64,000 nucleotides of DNA from Stenotrophomonas africana (GCF_013004645.1 NZ_JABEME010000001.1:310001-374000), one strand, 5' to 3'; shown: positions 35,226 to 43,756, counted from the first letter of the stretch. Program-made: numbers and translations. The notes: generated by a model from the letters alone, not told the origin.

Positions 35226-36389
35226 TCAGCGTGCCAGAGCGTTGCCCTCCACCGCTGCCGCATCGGCCTGCGCGGCGGGCGCGGCGGTGTTCACTGGCGC
35301 CTGCTCGGCCACCGGCGGCGGCTCCGACGGTGCCGGTGGCAGCGTTGCCACATCGATCTCCGAAAGCGGGCTTTCTTCCGGGCATACCGCATCCGGGAAG
35401 CCGAAGCGCTGCTTCAGTGCCTGGCCGCAGCTGTTGATCGATTCCATGTCGGCGCCTTCGCGCTTGCACTGCTGGTCGAAGGCGATCAGGAACGCGTCCT
35501 TGCGCTGCACGAAGTCATCGCCACAGGCGCGCATCTGCTTGATCCGTTCCAGATCGTCCTGCACCGCATTGGTGCCATCCAGGCCGTACTGGCGCAGCTC
35601 GTCCGGGGTGAGCAGGCGCAGGCTGCGGTTGGGCACGGTCATCATCAGGTCGGCCACGCCCACCGCCACGCCGTTGCGCTGCAGATAGTCCTTCACGTTG
35701 TCGTAGACCTCGTGCAGCTCGCGGTTGAGTTCCGCGCGTGAGGTGGCCTTGGAGCTGATGCGCATCATGCGGTGGATGCCGACCTTGCCCGACAGCAGGC
35801 GGTTGTCACCGGCGGCCAGCACGAACACGCAGGCGCTGTGGCAGATCGAGCCTTCGCGCACCCAGATGGTCCAGCCGGACTCACCGATGCTGTCACCGGC
35901 GACGATCGCCGATTCCACCTGGCCGCCGCTGGAATCCAGATCGAGGATGCGCTTGTGGATCTTCTGCTGGTCGGCGACCACCGCCAACCGCCACATCATC
36001 TCGGCGAAGCCCGGATTGATCTTGCCGGCGTAGCGCACGCGCATCAGGCCGCGCTCGGCACACGGCGCCAGCGCCTGGGTGATCTGCTCGCGCTGCAGGC
36101 CTTCCAGTTCGACACCGTCGCCGGCATCGCCCGCATATTCCGTGCTGCAGCTGACCCAGGCGCGGCCATTCTCCAGCTGCGCCTGCGGCCACGGCCGATC
36201 CGCCCGGCTGCGCGGCGGCACCGGTGGTGGCGGTGCGTCGGCGGCATTGATCGACACCATGTTCTCGCCATCGCTGGCCGGCGCCCGCGCCGCCTTGTCG
36301 GCAGCCGTCACATTGCCCGGATTCTCCAGCTGACTGCAGCCCGCCAGGGCCAGGCACAACAAGGGCAACCAGCGGAGTTTGGCGGACAT
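35226..36389 (-). CDS. ClpP/crotonase-like (COG3904-type) lipoprotein
   Basis: 387 residues. The start at 36389 gives a lipoprotein signal (LPLLCLALAGC). The core resembles periplasmic COG3904 proteins: RILDLDSSGGQVESAIVAGD forms the oxyanion-type Gly loop and GSICHSACVFVLAAGDNRLL carries a Ser next to a Cys, as in SDH-type serine proteases of the ClpP fold. Cysteines later (RACGDDF, QQCKREG, NSCGQAL) may form disulfides. The C-terminal tail is Pro/Ala-rich. The proteolytic role is inferred from fold only. Confidence 0.75.
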   Translation of the reverse strand: MSAKLRWLPLLCLALAGCSQLENPGNVTAADKAARAPASDGENMVSINAADAPPPPVPPRSRADRPWPQAQLENGRAWVSCSTEYAGDAGDGVELEGLQREQITQALAPCAERGLMRVRYAGKINPGFAEMMWRLAVVADQQKIHKRILDLDSSGGQVESAIVAGDSIGESGWTIWVREGSICHSACVFVLAAGDNRLLSGKVGIHRMMRISSKATSRAELNRELHEVYDNVKDYLQRNGVAVGVADLMMTVPNRSLRLLTPDELRQYGLDGTNAVQDDLERIKQMRACGDDFVQRKDAFLIAFDQQCKREGADMESINSCGQALKQRFGFPDAVCPEESPLSEIDVATLPPAPSEPPPVAEQAPVNTAAPAAQADAAAVEGNALAR

Positions 36390-36488
36390 CGGGCAACCAG
36401 TCTTCACGTGAGCAAGAACCACAGTCTACCCGTCCGGGGCACGCATTCAGCGCGTGGCACTGAACCCCTTCTGACCCTTGGGAAAAGC

Positions 36489-36892
36489 GTGTCGACCAAG
36501 GTCGACACCCACCAACAGCAGCGCAGAACGCCCGCAAGACAGGTCGCAGGAACCTCTCGAAGGCGGGATGGGTCCGGTTGCAGGGGCGTGAGCGCCATGG
36601 GCCCGAGGCATGCCTCGGGCGGGTTGGGCAGGACGCCCAACCCCGGTCTTGCCGTGTGCGCAGGACAGCGCACACGAGCAAGCGGCGACCGAGCTTACAA
36701 GGGTGAGGGCGCTTTGTTTGCGAAGCACTGCTTCGCAAGCGCCCGAACGCCCAGCCGCCAGCGGCTGGGCCGGGCCCCGGAGGGGGACTTGCAGCGTCCC
36801 CTGCAACCGGACCCACCCCGCCCTCCCCCAGGAAGCCCGCTGTTGTTGCTCTGGCCTCGGCGGGTGCAGGGCGCAGACCTGCCCAACCCCCT
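36489..36892. repeat. Structured non-coding element, family A, expanded copy (five internal hairpins)
   Basis: It starts with the palindrome GTGTCGACCAAGGTCGACAC, has GGGTCCGGTTGCAGGGG at 36570-36586 and its exact inverse at 36798-36814, and contains five near-perfect hairpins between: 36601-36620, 36621-36643, 36654-36675, 36718-36738 and 36749-36770. Its reverse complement aligns with 38921-39163, which lacks most of the hairpin blocks. It occupies the divergent region between the ClpP-like lipoprotein and the ada/alkA gene; no gene fits inside. Confidence 0.85.
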
Positions 36893-36951
36893 TCAGTATC
36901 CATGTCCGAATGTGGCGAGTATCGCCGTCGCCAGAGGCCTAGACTGGCGCC

Positions 36952-38430
36952 ATGGACACCGCCCTCGCCCTCGACACCGCCGCCTGCGACCGCGCCCGCC
37001 TCGCCCGCGACGCACGCTTCGACGGCGTGTTCTTCACCGCCGTGCGCAGCACCGGCATCTATTGCCGCCCGGTGTGCCCGGCACCGCCACCGAAGCCGCG
37101 CAACATCACCTACTACCCGACCGCCGCTGCGGCCGCCGCCGCCGGCTACCGCCCGTGCCTGCGCTGCCGTCCCGAACTGGCACCGCAGGCCCAGCAGGCA
37201 CTGGCCGGGCAGACCGTGCAGCGCGCCCTCGCGCTGATCCATGGCGGTTTCCTGCAGGACCAGCCGGTAGCCGATCTCGCAGAGAAGATCGGCCTCAGCG
37301 CGCGCCAACTGCAGCGCCTGTTCGTTGAACATCTGGGCGCGACGCCGGGACAGATCCATGCCACCCATCGCCTGCTGCTGGCCAAGCAGCTGCTGACCGA
37401 GACCACGCTGCCGGTGACCGATGTTGCGCTGGCCGCCGGCTACAACAGCCTGCGTCGTTTCAATACCGCGTTCCTGCAGGGCTGCGGCATGGCACCAACC
37501 GCGCTGCGTCGCCAGCACCAGCCGCTGGCCGCCGATGACGGCTGCCTGGTACTGCGTCTGGTGTACCGCCCACCGTTGGATTTCCCGCGCATGCTGGCCT
37601 TCCTGCGCAAGCGCAGCCTGCCCGGCATCGAACTGATCGGCGAAGACAGCTACCAGCGCGTGCTCGGCACGCCGGAGCGCCCCACCCTGCTGCGCGTCAC
37701 CGCCGACCCGAAGCGCCCAGAGCTGCGCCTGCAGCTGGGCGCGGTGGATCCGCGCCTGATTCCGGACATCGTGCGCCGCGTGCGTCGCGTATTCGATCTG
37801 GACGCCGACCTGCAGCAGGTGCACGCCGCGCTGGGCGAAGAACCCTTGCTGGCGCGTGGCATCGCCGAACGCCCCGGGCTGCGCGTGCCTGGCGGCTGGG
37901 ATGGTTTCGAGGTCGGCGTACGCGCCGTGCTCGGACAGCAGGTCAGCGTGGCCGCGGCCACCACCTTCGCGCGGCGCCTGGTCGATGCCTATGGCGCACA
38001 CTTGCCGGGCATGCCATCGGAATTCGATCGCCAGTTCCCCGCGCCCGAGGTGCTGGCTGAGGCGCCGCTGGAATCGATCGGCCTGCCGCGCAGCCGCGCC
38101 GCCACCGTGCGTGCGCTGGCCGCTGCCTGTGCCAGTGGCGAGCTCGACTTCGGTCCCGGCCAGGCGCTGGAAGAATTCGTAGCGCGCTGCGTGGCACTGC
38201 CCGGCATCGGCCCGTGGACCGCGCAGTACATCGCCCTGCGCGGACTCGGCCAGCCCGATGCATTCCCCGCCGGCGATCTTGTGCTGCAGCAGGTGCTCGG
38301 CCACGCGCAAGGCCAGCGCCTGAGCGAACGCGCGACCGAAGCACGCTCGCAGCCCTGGCGGCCGTGGCGCGCGTATGCCGTGCTGCACCTGTGGCACTTG
38401 TCCGGCACTTTCGTTGGAGAACCGACATGA
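36952..38430 (+). CDS. Ada N-domain/AraC-HTH/AlkA fusion: alkylation-response regulator and 3-methyladenine glycosylase
   Basis: 492 residues. The Ada zinc domain has all four cysteines (C38, C42, C69, C72; GIYCRPVCPAP and PCLRCRPE), then an AraC-type helix-turn-helix (about 88-185), then an AlkA N-domain (LRLVYRPPLDFPRMLAFLRKR) and an HhH-GPD glycosylase (LPGIGPWTAQYIALR with the catalytic Asp near residue 442 in FPAGDL). It probably senses methylphosphotriesters, activates transcription and removes alkylated bases. The Ada methyl-acceptor C-domain is missing and is supplied by the coupled ogt gene. Confidence 0.93.
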   Translation: MDTALALDTAACDRARLARDARFDGVFFTAVRSTGIYCRPVCPAPPPKPRNITYYPTAAAAAAAGYRPCLRCRPELAPQAQQALAGQTVQRALALIHGGFLQDQPVADLAEKIGLSARQLQRLFVEHLGATPGQIHATHRLLLAKQLLTETTLPVTDVALAAGYNSLRRFNTAFLQGCGMAPTALRRQHQPLAADDGCLVLRLVYRPPLDFPRMLAFLRKRSLPGIELIGEDSYQRVLGTPERPTLLRVTADPKRPELRLQLGAVDPRLIPDIVRRVRRVFDLDADLQQVHAALGEEPLLARGIAERPGLRVPGGWDGFEVGVRAVLGQQVSVAAATTFARRLVDAYGAHLPGMPSEFDRQFPAPEVLAEAPLESIGLPRSRAATVRALAAACASGELDFGPGQALEEFVARCVALPGIGPWTAQYIALRGLGQPDAFPAGDLVLQQVLGHAQGQRLSERATEARSQPWRPWRAYAVLHLWHLSGTFVGEPT

Positions 38431-38918
38431 CCCTGTTGTTTGATCGTTTCGACAGCCCGATCGGCGTACTGACCATTGCCGGTGACGAACGTGGCCTGTC
38501 ACACGTGCTTTTCCCCGAAAACCGCCATCCGGCACGCGGACGCGATGACTGGCACTACGCACCGGATGCGCTGCCGGAAGCGCGCGAACAGCTGCTGCAG
38601 TTCCTGCACGGCGAACGCAGCAGCTTCGACCTTGAACTGACGCCACGCGGCACGCCGTTCCAGCTGCGGGTGTGGCGGGCGCTGGCACTGATTCCGTTCG
38701 GCCAGACCTGGAGTTACCTGCAGCTGGCGCAGCACCTCGGCCAGCCCAGTGCGACCCGCGCGGTCGGTGCCGCGAACGGCCGCAACCCGCTGCCGATCAT
38801 CCTGCCCTGCCATCGCGTGATCGGCAGCAATGGAGCGCTGACCGGATTCGGCGGTGGGCTGGAAACCAAGGCTGCGCTGCTGCGACTGGAACAACGCCAG
38901 GCCCCGCTGTTCGCTTGA
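38427..38918 (+). CDS. ogt: O6-methylguanine-DNA methyltransferase
   Basis: 163 residues. The suicidal acceptor is Cys128 in LPCHRVIGSNG. The DNA-binding helix region is GTPFQLRVWRALALIPFGQTWSY, followed by AVGAANGRNPLPIILPC. It removes alkyl groups from O6-guanine and is used once. The ATG overlaps the stop of the Ada/AlkA gene by four bases (ATGA), so the pair is translationally coupled and together replaces E. coli Ada plus AlkA. The gene ends two bases before the second family A element. Confidence 0.94.
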   Translation: MTLLFDRFDSPIGVLTIAGDERGLSHVLFPENRHPARGRDDWHYAPDALPEAREQLLQFLHGERSSFDLELTPRGTPFQLRVWRALALIPFGQTWSYLQLAQHLGQPSATRAVGAANGRNPLPIILPCHRVIGSNGALTGFGGGLETKAALLRLEQRQAPLFA

Positions 38919-38920
38919 GA

Positions 38921-39163
38921 GGGCTGGCCGGGCTGCGCCCGGCACCCGCAGAGGCTAGAGCAACAGCAACAGCGGGCTTCCTGCGGGGAGGCAGGGTGGG
39001 TCCAGTTGCAGGGGACGCTGCAAGTACGTCCCTGTAAGCTCGGTCGCGCCATCCATGGCGCTCACGCCCCTGCAACCGGACCCACCCCGCCTTCGACAGG
39101 TTCCGGCGATCTGTCCGAACGTCATTCTGCGCAACTGTTGGAGGTGTCGACCTTGGTCGACAC
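38921..39163. repeat. Structured non-coding element, family A, compact copy (inverted)
   Basis: Its reverse complement aligns with 36489-36892 over the ends and several internal blocks (GAGCGCCATGG, GCGACCGAGCTTACA, ACTTGCAGCGTCCC). The terminal 17-mers at 38998-39014 (one mismatch) and 39067-39083 (exact) are inverted. The central interval is about 50 bp, so the hairpin blocks of the expanded copy are absent. It ends in the GTGTCGACCTTGGTCGACAC palindrome. It starts directly after the ogt stop codon. Confidence 0.85.
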
Positions 39164-39165
39164 GG

Positions 39166-39188
39166 TAGATCCACGCCATGCGTGGATG
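39166..39188 (+). repeat. SMAG palindrome beside the family A element
   Basis: GTAGATCCACGCC-ATGCGTGGAT, plus orientation, two bases from the compact element. It has the same stem as the copies at 2421 and 24116. Confidence 0.8.
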
Positions 39189-39330
39189 GAAGCAGCAGGG
39201 ACATGAAAAGCCCCCGTCTTGTTGAAGGGCGCGCACCGACAGGTGCGGGGACAAGGAAAAATGCGCGGACTCGGCGCGCGATAGCGCGCCGTGTCTTGGG
39301 CGCGTCATTGCACGGGCTTATCATGCGTGG

Positions 39331-40581
39331 ATGACTTCTGTACGCCTGACCTGCGCGCTGGCGCTGCTGCTGCCATTGGCCGCCTGCACCACCGCGCCCG
39401 CCCCTTCCGCCTCCGTTCCCACACCCGTCGCTGCGGCCACGCCGCAGAAGCTGCTGCTGATCTCCATCGACGGCCTGCGTGCCGACGCGCTGGACCGCGG
39501 CCTGACCCCGAACCTGCAGCGACTGATCGACGGCGGCGTGCGTGCGCGCTGGATGACCCCGTCCTATCCATCACTGACCTTCCCCAACCATTACACCATC
39601 GTCACCGGCCTGCGCCCGGACCACCACGGCATCGTCAACAACAGCATGGACGACGAAGCACTGGGCCGGTTCGAGCTGAGCAACCGCGACGCGGTCACTA
39701 CCAGCGGCTGGTGGGGCGGCGAACCGATCTGGGTCGGCGCCGAGAACGCCGGCGTGCGTTCGGCTACCACGTCATGGCCGGGTAGTGAATCGGAGATCCG
39801 CGGCGTACGCCCCAGCCAGTGGCGCGTTTACGACGGCAAGGAGCCGCTGGAGCAGCGCGCCGGCATCGTGCTCGACTGGCTTGCACAGACCGACGCCGAT
39901 GCACCGCGTCTCACCACCCTGTACATGGAACACGTGGACAAGGCCGGCCACAACTACGGGCCCGAGTCGAAGCAGTATGCCGACGCCATCGTGCGCGCCG
40001 ACCAGATCGTCGGCCAGGTGCTCGATGGGCTGCAGCAGCGCGGCCTGGCCGCGACCACCAACGTGATCGTGGTCTCTGACCATGGCATGGCCAGCGTCCC
40101 GGTCGGCCAAGTGATCTCCACTGAATCGATGGCCGATCCGGCCATCGCGCGCAATGTCAGCCAGGGCCAGTCGGTGGGTTTTGCGCCGGTCGCCGGCCGC
40201 GAGGCGGAAGCCGAACGCGCCCTGCTCGGACGCCACGGGCACTACGAGTGCTGGAAGAAGGAGAACCTGCCGGCGCGCTGGCACTACGGCACGCATCCGC
40301 GGGTTCCGGCCATCGTCTGCGCCATGGACGAAGGCTGGGATGCCCTGCATCAGGAGAAAATCGCCAAACGCGACCATCAGGACCGCGGCTCGCATGGCTA
40401 CGACAATGCCCTGCCCTCCATGCGCGCGGTGTTTGTGGCCGGCGGCCCGTCGTTCCGCCAGGGCCTGGTGATCGATGGCTTCGACAATGTCGACGTCTAC
40501 CCGCTGCTGGCGCACCTGCTGCAGGTGCCGGCCGCGCCGAACGACGGCAATCCGGAAACGCTGAAGAAGACCCTGCGCTGA
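39331..40581 (+). CDS. Ectonucleotide pyrophosphatase/phosphodiesterase (NPP) lipoprotein
   Basis: 416 residues. The start at 39331 gives a lipoprotein signal with LAAC. The alkaline-phosphatase-superfamily metal site is seen: LLLISIDGLRADAL (Asp), the nucleophilic Thr in SYPSLTFPNHYTIVTGL, MEHVDKAGHNYG, and VVSDHGMASV with a distal His in GSHGYDN. The Thr nucleophile with Asn in the same strand is typical of NPP enzymes such as the Xanthomonas NPP. It should hydrolyse nucleotide phosphodiesters at the cell surface. Confidence 0.92.
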   Translation: MTSVRLTCALALLLPLAACTTAPAPSASVPTPVAAATPQKLLLISIDGLRADALDRGLTPNLQRLIDGGVRARWMTPSYPSLTFPNHYTIVTGLRPDHHGIVNNSMDDEALGRFELSNRDAVTTSGWWGGEPIWVGAENAGVRSATTSWPGSESEIRGVRPSQWRVYDGKEPLEQRAGIVLDWLAQTDADAPRLTTLYMEHVDKAGHNYGPESKQYADAIVRADQIVGQVLDGLQQRGLAATTNVIVVSDHGMASVPVGQVISTESMADPAIARNVSQGQSVGFAPVAGREAEAERALLGRHGHYECWKKENLPARWHYGTHPRVPAIVCAMDEGWDALHQEKIAKRDHQDRGSHGYDNALPSMRAVFVAGGPSFRQGLVIDGFDNVDVYPLLAHLLQVPAAPNDGNPETLKKTLR

Positions 40582-40588
40582 CTTCCCT

Positions 40589-40646
40589 GTAGAGCCGAGC
40601 CCATGCTCGGCTGCATTGCGCCAGCCGAGCATGGGCTCGGCTCTAC
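40589..40646. repeat. SMAG inverted dimer
   Basis: GTAGAGCCGAGCCCATGCTC begins one arm; its reverse complement ends at CTAC 40646, with an 8-9-nt spacer. It lies 7 bp after the NPP stop. The stem is nearly the same as 25265-25330 (GTAGAGCC versus GTAGCGCC). Confidence 0.88.
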
Positions 40647-40660
40647 AACAACGTGCATAA

Positions 40661-40689
40661 AAAAACGCGGCGCCAGGTGCCGCGTTTTT
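40661..40689. terminator. Bidirectional terminator between NPP and THX genes
   Basis: AAAAACGCGGC pairs with GCCGCGTTTTT across a 7-nt loop. The A/T ends serve both strands. It lies 23 bp beyond the stop of the small THX gene. Confidence 0.88.
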
Positions 40690-40711
40690 CGTTGAACCGG
40701 TCTGGGCCGGA

Positions 40712-40891
40712 TCAGGCCTTGGCGACAGCCTTCTTCGCCACAGCCTTCTTCGCCGGAGCCTTGGCCACGGTCTTCTTGGCAACCGGAGCGGCGGCGCCTA
40801 CGGCGACCTTGCTGGCGGTGTGCGAACGGGCGTTGCCGTAGCTGGCGTTGTAGCGCTTGCCCTTGGCGGTCTTGCGGTCACCCTTACCCAT
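40712..40891 (-). CDS. Small 30S ribosomal protein THX-like
   Basis: 59 residues from ATG 40891, preceded by a strong GAGGAG ribosome site. The N-terminus MGKGDRKTAKGKRYNASYGNAR matches the THX family closely, a very short basic peptide bound to 16S rRNA helix regions in the 30S head. It then runs on into an Ala/Lys/Val tail built from repeated AKKAVAKK units, like histone H1 tails. It is easily missed because of its size. The tail is an extension relative to the short THX peptides of other bacteria. Confidence 0.85.
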   Translation of the reverse strand: MGKGDRKTAKGKRYNASYGNARSHTASKVAVGAAAPVAKKTVAKAPAKKAVAKKAVAKA

Positions 40892-41001
40892 GTCTTCAAC
40901 TCCTCAAATGTGAAATCTGGTTACCCCGTACTGACACGGGTTCGACGGGGCCGCCTTGCTGGGCGCCCCCGCGCACGATCGAAAATCCTATCACGGAGCG
41001 C

Positions 41002-41415
41002 CTAGTGCGCGCAGCTGGCGTCGTGCACGTGACCGTGGTTGAGGCGCAGGTTGACCAGGTGGGCCACCCCCACCAGCAGGCCGCCGACGGTCATCACCAC
41101 CGCGTGCGGCACCGCATTATGGTGCAACGGGTCGTACAGCACGCCGGCCCACAATGCGACCAGGCCGGGAATCAGGAAGCCCAGCGCACGCAGCGCACCG
41201 TGCCGGCGGTAGCCCCAGACCAGGCTGAACAGCCCCAGCAGGGTGACGAACACCACCAACGCCTGTTCCACCCCATCGCTCAGCCAGAACGACAGCCCCA
41301 ACGAAGGCGCTGCGGCCAGCAGTACCGGGATCACCGCGCAGTGCACCGCGCACAGCATCGAACCAGTAGCGCCGAAACGGTCGAGCAGGTGGCGCAGGCG
41401 TGAGGACAGGGACAT
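41002..41415 (-). CDS. MerC-family membrane protein
   Basis: 137 residues with four hydrophobic helices. The MerC motif CAVHC (in GSMLCAVHCAVIPVLL) is present, and the C-terminus is His/Cys-rich (LNHGHVHDASCAH), suggesting metal binding. MerC was named for mercuric transport, but no merA/merT/merP is near. Its divergent position beside a ZnuD-like receptor and a Zur-box-like site implies zinc or another divalent metal. The start at 41415 follows the family start. Confidence 0.85.
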   Translation of the reverse strand: MSLSSRLRHLLDRFGATGSMLCAVHCAVIPVLLAAAPSLGLSFWLSDGVEQALVVFVTLLGLFSLVWGYRRHGALRALGFLIPGLVALWAGVLYDPLHHNAVPHAVVMTVGGLLVGVAHLVNLRLNHGHVHDASCAH

Positions 41416-41439
41416 GACTTCCAGCAGGGTCGGCGAATC

Positions 41440-41457
41440 GTTATGGAATAATATAAC
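41440..41457. promoter_or_regulatory. Zur-box-like palindrome between MerC-like and ZnuD-like genes
   Basis: GTTATGGAATAATATAAC is 18 bp with matching GTTAT and ATAAC ends, close to the GTTAT-n-ATAAC core of gammaproteobacterial Zur sites. It is 24 bp from the MerC start codon and 94 bp from the znuD start, so one operator could cover both promoters. A second imperfect palindrome, TGATAC-ATT-GTAACA, lies at 41525-41539 beside the receptor start codon. Confidence 0.6.
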
Positions 41458-41551
41458 ATCCCTCTCCGACCCGCACGGTTTCCCCTCCCCCTGTCCCATC
41501 GACGGGATTCGTGCGCCCCGTGATTGATACATTGTAACAAAGGACCCGTCC

Positions 41552-43756
41552 ATGCCCGCCCACACCCCACGGCTCAAGCCGCATTCCCTGGCCCTGGCCC
41601 TCGCTGCCCTGCTGCCGTCCGTCGCCTTTGCAGCCGGCCAGGACACCTCCCATCGTGACCGCCACCTGACCGAGCTGTCGTCGGTGCAGGTCACCGCGTC
41701 GCCGCTGCAGGGTGATGCCGAATCGCTGGCACGCCCGGTGGAGGTTCTGGCCGGTGAACGCCTGGACGAGCAGAAGGCCGGCACCCTCGGCGATACCGTG
41801 GCCAAGCTGCCCGGCGTGCAGAGCACCTTCTTCGGTCCCGGCGTCGGCCGCCCGATCATCCGCGGCCAGGAAGGCCCACGCGTGGCCGTGCTGTCCAACG
41901 GCATGGGCAACATGGATGCCTCCACGGTCAGCGCCGACCACGCCACCAGCATCGAGCCGTTCCTGGCCGACCAGATCGAAGTGCTGAAGGGCCCGGCCAC
42001 GCTGCTGTTCGGCAGCGGCGCCATCGGTGGCGCGGTCAACGTGGTGGATGGCCGCATCGCCCGCGAACTGCCGGAGCGTCCGCTCAGCGGCCGCGCCGAA
42101 CTGCGCGGCAACTCGGTGAACAACGAACGCAGCGGCATGTTCCGCCTCGACGGCGTCAGCGGCAATGTCGTGCTGCACGTGGATGGCCTGGTCCGCAATG
42201 GCGATGACTACCGCATCCCCGGCTATGCAGTGATCGACAGCCTTGAAGATCATCATGACCACGATCACGACCATGATGCGGCCGAGGGCGAAGAACCGCG
42301 CCGCGGTCGCCTGGACAACAGCTCGATCCGCACCCGCGCCGGCGGCGTAGGCGCAACCTGGCTGGGCGACGGCGGCTACTTCGGCGTATCGGCCAGCACC
42401 TACCGCACCAACTACGGCATTCCCAATGGCGCGCACGTGCACGCCGATGGTGATGATCATGGCCATGACCACGGGCACGACCATGGCGATGAAGAAGAAG
42501 GCGGCGACGAGCATGACGTGCGCATCGACATGGTGCAGAACCGCTTCGAGACCAAGGCCGGCATCTACGACCCGGTCTCGTTCCTGAAGAACGTCAACGC
42601 GCGCGTGGCCTACACCGACTACGAACACGTGGAGCTGGAAGCAGGCACACCGTCCACCCGTTTCACCAACCGCGGCATCGAGGCACGCCTGGAAGCGGTG
42701 CAGCAGCAGATCGGCGGCTGGGACGGCGCGTTCGGCCTGCAGTTCGGCAACAGTGATTTCGGAGCCAAGGGCGAAGAGGCGTTCGTTCCGGATACCGGCA
42801 CCAGGAACATCGGCCTGTTCGTGCTGCAGGAAAAGCAGTTCGGTCCGTTCAAGCTGGAACTGGGCGGCCGCCACGACCAGGTCAAGCTGGACCCGACCGG
42901 TGACTATCGCCGCCGCACGTTTGGTGCCACCAACCTGTCTGCTGCCGGCATCTGGAAGCTCAACGATGCCGTTGACCTGCGCATCGGCGTTGACAGCTCA
43001 GAGCGTGCACCGACCAACGAAGAGCTGTATGCCGCCGGCGCGCACATCGCTACCCGCTCGCTGGAAATCGGCGACGCCAACCTGAAGACCGAGCGCGGCC
43101 AGCGCGTGGAACTGGGTATCCACACCCACAGCGAGCGCCTGGACTTCTCCGCGTCGGTCTACCAGACCAAGTTCAAGGACTTCATCTACCTGGCCGACAC
43201 CGGCATCACCGAGGGCCTTCCGGTGCGCACCTGGACGCAGCAGGACGCGGTGTTCCGCGGCGCCGAAGCCGAAGCGCTGGTGCACCTGTTCGAAGGCGGC
43301 GCCGGTGACTGGGATCTGCGCCTGTTCGGCGACTACGTGAAGGCCAAGCTGGATGGCAGCGGCAGCCGTAACCTGGACATCGCCGTGCCGCATGGCGACC
43401 ACAACCACAACTACAGCGTGGAGCTGGCCAATACCGGCTACCTGCCGCGCATCGCCCCGGCCCGCGTCGGCGCCGACCTGCGCTGGTCGAAGGACGGCTG
43501 GCGCGCCTCGGTCGGTGCAGTGCGTTACAGCCGCCAGAAGGACGTCGCCCAGAACGAAGCACCAAGCGACGGCTACACCCTGGTCGACGCGCACCTGGCC
43601 TACCGCTGGGACCGCAACGCGAGCAACAGCTACGAGGTGTTCCTGGATGGCAGCAACCTGACCAACCGCGAAGTGCGCCCGCATACCTCGCTGCTGCGCG
43701 ACTACTCGCCGCTGCCGGGCCGTGGTGTCGCATTCGGCATCCGCGCGTTCTTCTGA
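41552..43756 (+). CDS. znuD: ZnuD-like TonB-dependent outer-membrane receptor
   Basis: 734 residues with a signal peptide ending VAFA. The TonB box and plug (LTELSSVQVTASPL ... LPGVQSTFFGPGVGRPIIRGQEGPRVAVL) are followed by a 22-strand barrel. Typical of zinc receptors, the plug contains NMDASTVSADHATSIEPFLADQIEVLKGPATLLFGSGAIGG. Two extracellular-type loops are extremely His/Asp-rich (HHDHDHDHD near 235 and HDHGHDHGD near 310), suitable for zinc capture. It ends in a terminal Phe. It is followed by a clear terminator and preceded by the Zur-like site. Confidence 0.87.
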   Translation: MPAHTPRLKPHSLALALAALLPSVAFAAGQDTSHRDRHLTELSSVQVTASPLQGDAESLARPVEVLAGERLDEQKAGTLGDTVAKLPGVQSTFFGPGVGRPIIRGQEGPRVAVLSNGMGNMDASTVSADHATSIEPFLADQIEVLKGPATLLFGSGAIGGAVNVVDGRIARELPERPLSGRAELRGNSVNNERSGMFRLDGVSGNVVLHVDGLVRNGDDYRIPGYAVIDSLEDHHDHDHDHDAAEGEEPRRGRLDNSSIRTRAGGVGATWLGDGGYFGVSASTYRTNYGIPNGAHVHADGDDHGHDHGHDHGDEEEGGDEHDVRIDMVQNRFETKAGIYDPVSFLKNVNARVAYTDYEHVELEAGTPSTRFTNRGIEARLEAVQQQIGGWDGAFGLQFGNSDFGAKGEEAFVPDTGTRNIGLFVLQEKQFGPFKLELGGRHDQVKLDPTGDYRRRTFGATNLSAAGIWKLNDAVDLRIGVDSSERAPTNEELYAAGAHIATRSLEIGDANLKTERGQRVELGIHTHSERLDFSASVYQTKFKDFIYLADTGITEGLPVRTWTQQDAVFRGAEAEALVHLFEGGAGDWDLRLFGDYVKAKLDGSGSRNLDIAVPHGDHNHNYSVELANTGYLPRIAPARVGADLRWSKDGWRASVGAVRYSRQKDVAQNEAPSDGYTLVDAHLAYRWDRNASNSYEVFLDGSNLTNREVRPHTSLLRDYSPLPGRGVAFGIRAFF

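Noticed and set aside
36423..36942. Short frames between the ClpP-like lipoprotein and ada/alkA
   Set aside because: The DNA is a series of hairpins shared with the copy at 38921; the frames are not maintained between the copies.
41002..41415. A mercury resistance operon
   Set aside because: Only a MerC-like protein is present; no merR, merT, merP or merA, and the local signal is Zur-like.
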